From assembly GCF_002029235.1 (NCBI RefSeq), contig NZ_MZGV01000007.1, positions 1 to 64,000 of the forward strand: a DNA stretch of 64,000 nt. The letters are read 5' to 3'. The notes beneath the pieces were generated by a model. The model did no database searches and had not been told where the DNA came from. It was given only the letters and a program-made list of their open reading frames with translations. Numbering within the stretch: position 1 is the stretch's first letter; each line of letters opens with the position of its first letter. Below, piece after piece: positions 61,639 through 64,000 of the stretch. A program made the translations under genes and the position numbers. Source of the stretch: Clostridium oryzae (GTDB taxonomy: Bacteria > Bacillota > Clostridia > Clostridiales > Clostridiaceae).

Positions 61639-62915
61639 TATCTGTAGTTTGAATAGTCCGTATATCCGTTGTATCTTCTCCTGTTTCTTCTAATTCTAAA
61701 TCTATAAAACAGTACAAGTGCTGCTAGCAATATAAGTCCTAAAGAAAAACCTAATACGTTTTTATGAGATTTAACAACGTTTCCTGGAGCAGGATTTTTA
61801 GGTGGTTTATAGCTAGAACCACTAAGAAGCGGAATGATTGTTTTATTAGAACCATCTTTTACAACTATAGTTCCAATTTTATCTCCGGAATTTATGGTTT
61901 TGCCAGCAAGAGATTTCTTATCATAGTTCAACGTATAATTTGGTGAAGTATTATTACTGCTTTTCTTTATGCTGTAATAAAAGTTGTCTCCTGCTAATGC
62001 AGTAAGCTTTACGCTATTTCCGATCTTTATATCAGATAGCTTGTCATCTTTTTTAAAAAGCTCTTTTGTAGAATAATTCTTAAATCCATATTCAAAAAGG
62101 TTTTTTGCATCACCATAGTATCCAAATGTAGATTTGCTATTGACTAACGTAACAATAAGTGTTCTGCCACCTTTTTTTGCTACTGCTACGTAGGAATGGT
62201 GCGATTGCACAGTGTATCCAAGTTTGCCCCCAACTGCATATTTGTAATAAAAAGCAGTTCCGTTTCTTACCATTCGGTTTTTGTTCCATATATATCGAGT
62301 TACTTTACACTTATTATTCTTAGACATTTTATGTGTAAGAGTAGTAGCTATCTCAAAATATTCTGGATGTTTTATAAGTTCCCTATATATAAGTGCAAGG
62401 TCTTTTGCAGATGCAATATGATTCTTATTGTATAGTCCGCTGGGATTAACGAAATTAGAATCAGTGCAGCCTAACTCTTTAGCCCTTTTGTTCATTAATT
62501 TAACAAATTTTTTTTGTGTCCCTGATATATATTCTGCTAATGCTTCAGCACAATCATTTCCTGATTGAAGGTTCAATCCGTATAGAATATCTATAACCTT
62601 TGCCTTTTCTCCAATCCTTAGACTGATAGAACTTCCTTCAGCGTAAGGCGGTTTTTTTCCAACGGTTATAACATCATCTAAATTTCCTTTTTCTAACGTA
62701 AGCAGAGTTGTAAGAATTTTAGTCGTCGAAGCAGGCGGATAAGCTTTATCCTTATTTTTAGAGTATAATATCTCGCCGGAATCAGCATCCATTAAAACAG
62801 CACTGCGGGCTTCTGGGACAGGTAGCTTATTCTGTTTATTTTTTGCGTATGTAACATTTGGAATATTCGTTACTAAAAATAGAGTTAATAATATAGAACT
62901 AATACTTTTTTTCAT
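61638..62915 (-). CDS. D-alanyl-D-alanine carboxypeptidase (DacF/PBP5-like)
   Basis: A 425-residue low-molecular-weight PBP that trims peptidoglycan pentapeptides. A signal peptide covers about residues 1-24. The S11 domain has SxxK in PASTTKIL (about 62-69), SGNDCAE (SxN) near residue 119, and GGKLGYT near residue 230, where the usual KTG is KLG. A beta-rich domain follows (about 280-370). The C-terminus is a transmembrane helix (about 388-408) with an Arg-rich cytoplasmic tail instead of an amphipathic anchor. It starts with ATG after GGAGG. The KLG variation may be a subfamily trait. Confidence 0.9.
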   Translation of the reverse strand: MKKSISSILLTLFLVTNIPNVTYAKNKQNKLPVPEARSAVLMDADSGEILYSKNKDKAYPPASTTKILTTLLTLEKGNLDDVITVGKKPPYAEGSSISLRIGEKAKVIDILYGLNLQSGNDCAEALAEYISGTQKKFVKLMNKRAKELGCTDSNFVNPSGLYNKNHIASAKDLALIYRELIKHPEYFEIATTLTHKMSKNNKCKVTRYIWNKNRMVRNGTAFYYKYAVGGKLGYTVQSHHSYVAVAKKGGRTLIVTLVNSKSTFGYYGDAKNLFEYGFKNYSTKELFKKDDKLSDIKIGNSVKLTALAGDNFYYSIKKSSNNTSPNYTLNYDKKSLAGKTINSGDKIGTIVVKDGSNKTIIPLLSGSSYKPPKNPAPGNVVKSHKNVLGFSLGLILLAALVLFYRFRIRRNRRRYNGYTDYSNYR

Positions 62916-63053
62916 AATAACCTCCGAAAAAAGTCAGATATATAAATTATAGCAAAAAAAATCTTATATAGCGATAGATTTTTACAAATTGGCAATAATT
63001 TAAAATACAGGTGTATTTACTATAAACTGAAACAAACTGTTAGGGGGTACAAT

Positions 63054-63716
63054 ATGAAAAATCAAAAAAAGATAATTGGTTCCATTGTTATAGCTATTAT
63101 AATAGTTATTTTAACCATGGTAAGTTTTATTAATTCGCGAAATCAAAGCAATAATAATGAAGACATATTTGTTGAAACTGAGCAAGGAGACAATACCGGT
63201 GAGGAGAAAGACAATTATGCCTCAAATAAGAACTATACGCAAAATATGCAAACAACTTCAGAAATAAAAGTTGAAATAAAAGGAGAAATAAAGAAACCAG
63301 GAGTGTACACTATGGAGCAGAATAGCAGGCTTCAGGATCTTATCTATAAAGCAGGCGGCTTTAAAAAAAACGCAGATAAAGAGAATATTCCAAGTTTAGC
63401 AAAAAAGCTGATGGATGAAGAATGCATAGTAATATATAATAAAAAAGAAGGACATAATAATAAGTCTGTAGCAGTCATCAATAATAGTACTGATAAAAGT
63501 ATTGAAGTTGGTGCAGCTCAGGAAGTAATAAATATTAATACTGCGGATTTAGATGGACTTCAAAAAATACCAGGCGTAGGTCCAGTTACTGCACAAAATA
63601 TAATTGACTATAGAGAAAAAAGCGGAGGTTTTAAGAACGTTCAGGATATTACCAATGTGGATAGAATAGGTGAGAAGACCTTTGAAAAAATGAAAGACAG
63701 TATAACTGTGCAATAA
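63054..63716 (+). CDS. comEA: ComEA-like helix-hairpin-helix DNA-binding protein
   Basis: A 220-residue membrane-anchored protein. A transmembrane helix (about 7-25) is followed by an acidic/Asn-rich linker, an SLBB domain (about 70-135, KVEIKGEIKKPGVYTME), and a C-terminal double helix-hairpin-helix domain (about 158-220, ININTADLDGLQKIPGVGPV and TAQNIIDYREKSGGFKN). ComEA is the DNA receptor for transformation and uptake; the domain order matches. No other com genes are in view. It starts with ATG after GGGGG. Confidence 0.9.
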   Translation: MKNQKKIIGSIVIAIIIVILTMVSFINSRNQSNNNEDIFVETEQGDNTGEEKDNYASNKNYTQNMQTTSEIKVEIKGEIKKPGVYTMEQNSRLQDLIYKAGGFKKNADKENIPSLAKKLMDEECIVIYNKKEGHNNKSVAVINNSTDKSIEVGAAQEVININTADLDGLQKIPGVGPVTAQNIIDYREKSGGFKNVQDITNVDRIGEKTFEKMKDSITVQ

Positions 63717-63909
63717 ATCCAAAAAAATTAGAGATATAACGAATATAATTAAAAAGTTAATTAAAGAAAAAAGAAATTACTACGAAACTAAATATGTAGA
63801 AAGTATGTTATGAATCTAAAATTGGAAGCTGATAAATTAATTACTGTAATTACGAATTATATTCATTAGTAATTTTATTTTAATATAACTTCTTAAAGGG
63901 AGTAGAGAT
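63717..63909. other. AT-rich intergenic region after comEA
   Basis: I see no gene, hairpin with T run or repeat module in this stretch. Confidence 0.4.
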
Positions 63910-64000
63910 ATGGAAAAAATCTATAGAAATTCTTGGAATATAGTTGTGGAGCTTCTTGGGAGTGATAGCAATAAGGGGTTAAGTTCAAGTGAGATTGAAA
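63910..64000 (+). CDS. N-terminus of a gene running off the window (possible P-type ATPase)
   Basis: ATG 63910 follows AAAGGGAG and opens a frame to the window end, starting MEKIYRNSWNIVVELLGSDS and continuing NKGLSSSEIE. A pattern of xxWxxVxxxL---x-GLSxxE is found at the N-terminus of cation-transporting P-type ATPases, so that is a possible identity. Thirty residues are too few to be sure. Confidence 0.45.
   Translation, partial: MEKIYRNSWNIVVELLGSDSNKGLSSSEIE

Overview
The window is chromosomal DNA from a low-GC, Gram-positive, spore-forming anaerobe, most likely Clostridium in the strict sense. The reasons are the strongly AT-rich composition, purine-rich ribosome binding sites with frequent TTG and GTG starts, and the conserved clostridial gene order maf-radC-mreBCD-mrdA-minCDE-rodA-mgsA-M50 peptidase-radical SAM-DUF2344-rng-rplU-prp-rpmA-obg-yhbY-nadD-yqeK. 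L27 carries the Firmicutes N-terminal extension that the neighbouring Prp protease removes, and an Asp-specific T-box precedes an aspartyl-tRNA synthetase. No species can be named from sequence alone.

Layout. 1-453 is an edge-truncated copy of a 0.6 kb inverted-repeat element; its second copy lies in the opposite orientation at 38702-39319. 465-3866 (minus strand) holds the T-box-controlled synthetase and a ThuA/TIM-barrel pair. 4264-11234 (plus) holds an M29 aminopeptidase, an NTP pyrophosphatase, an aldose epimerase, polA, coaE and a lytic transglycosylase. 11504-13260 holds tRNA-Leu(GAG), a probable 6S RNA and the decayed remains of an integrase and a transposase. 13277-21003 holds a LytS-like sensor kinase, a SARP-type response regulator, a 1028-residue surface protein, an acetyltransferase and a SPOR protein. 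21183-35149 is the cell-shape and division block, with two tandem PBP2 genes. 35378-38696 holds a chemoreceptor and a SpoIVFB-like protease pair. 39402-48830 is the ribosome-associated block (rng, L21/L27, obg and others).

49000-60875 is an accessory stretch of mostly single genes: a serine hydrolase, acetyltransferases, an Rpn nuclease, a nucleotidyltransferase and its mosaic partial duplicate, a HAD hydrolase, a LysE exporter divergent from a MocR regulator, a lipoprotein and an APH-like kinase. It also contains several gene relics. The window closes with a D,D-carboxypeptidase, a ComEA-like protein and the start of an unfinished gene.

How the genes work together. MreBCD, PBP2, RodA and the carboxypeptidase build and trim the lateral wall, while MinCDE places the septum. 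Rng, L21, Prp, L27, Obg, YhbY and a pseudouridine synthase serve ribosome assembly. The MocR/LysE pair looks like a self-contained efflux switch.

The most unusual content is noncoding. (i) A sequence of about 200 nt occurs twice, with a covarying 3' hairpin and a fixed loop. (ii) A roughly 50 bp module recurs just downstream of intrinsic-terminator U-tracts, sometimes paired with a second constant module around interchangeable structured inserts. (iii) A palindromic element of about 110 bp sits directly ahead of two ribosome binding sites. (iv) A T-box has two antiterminator/terminator modules but one visible Stem I. All RNA functions proposed are inference.
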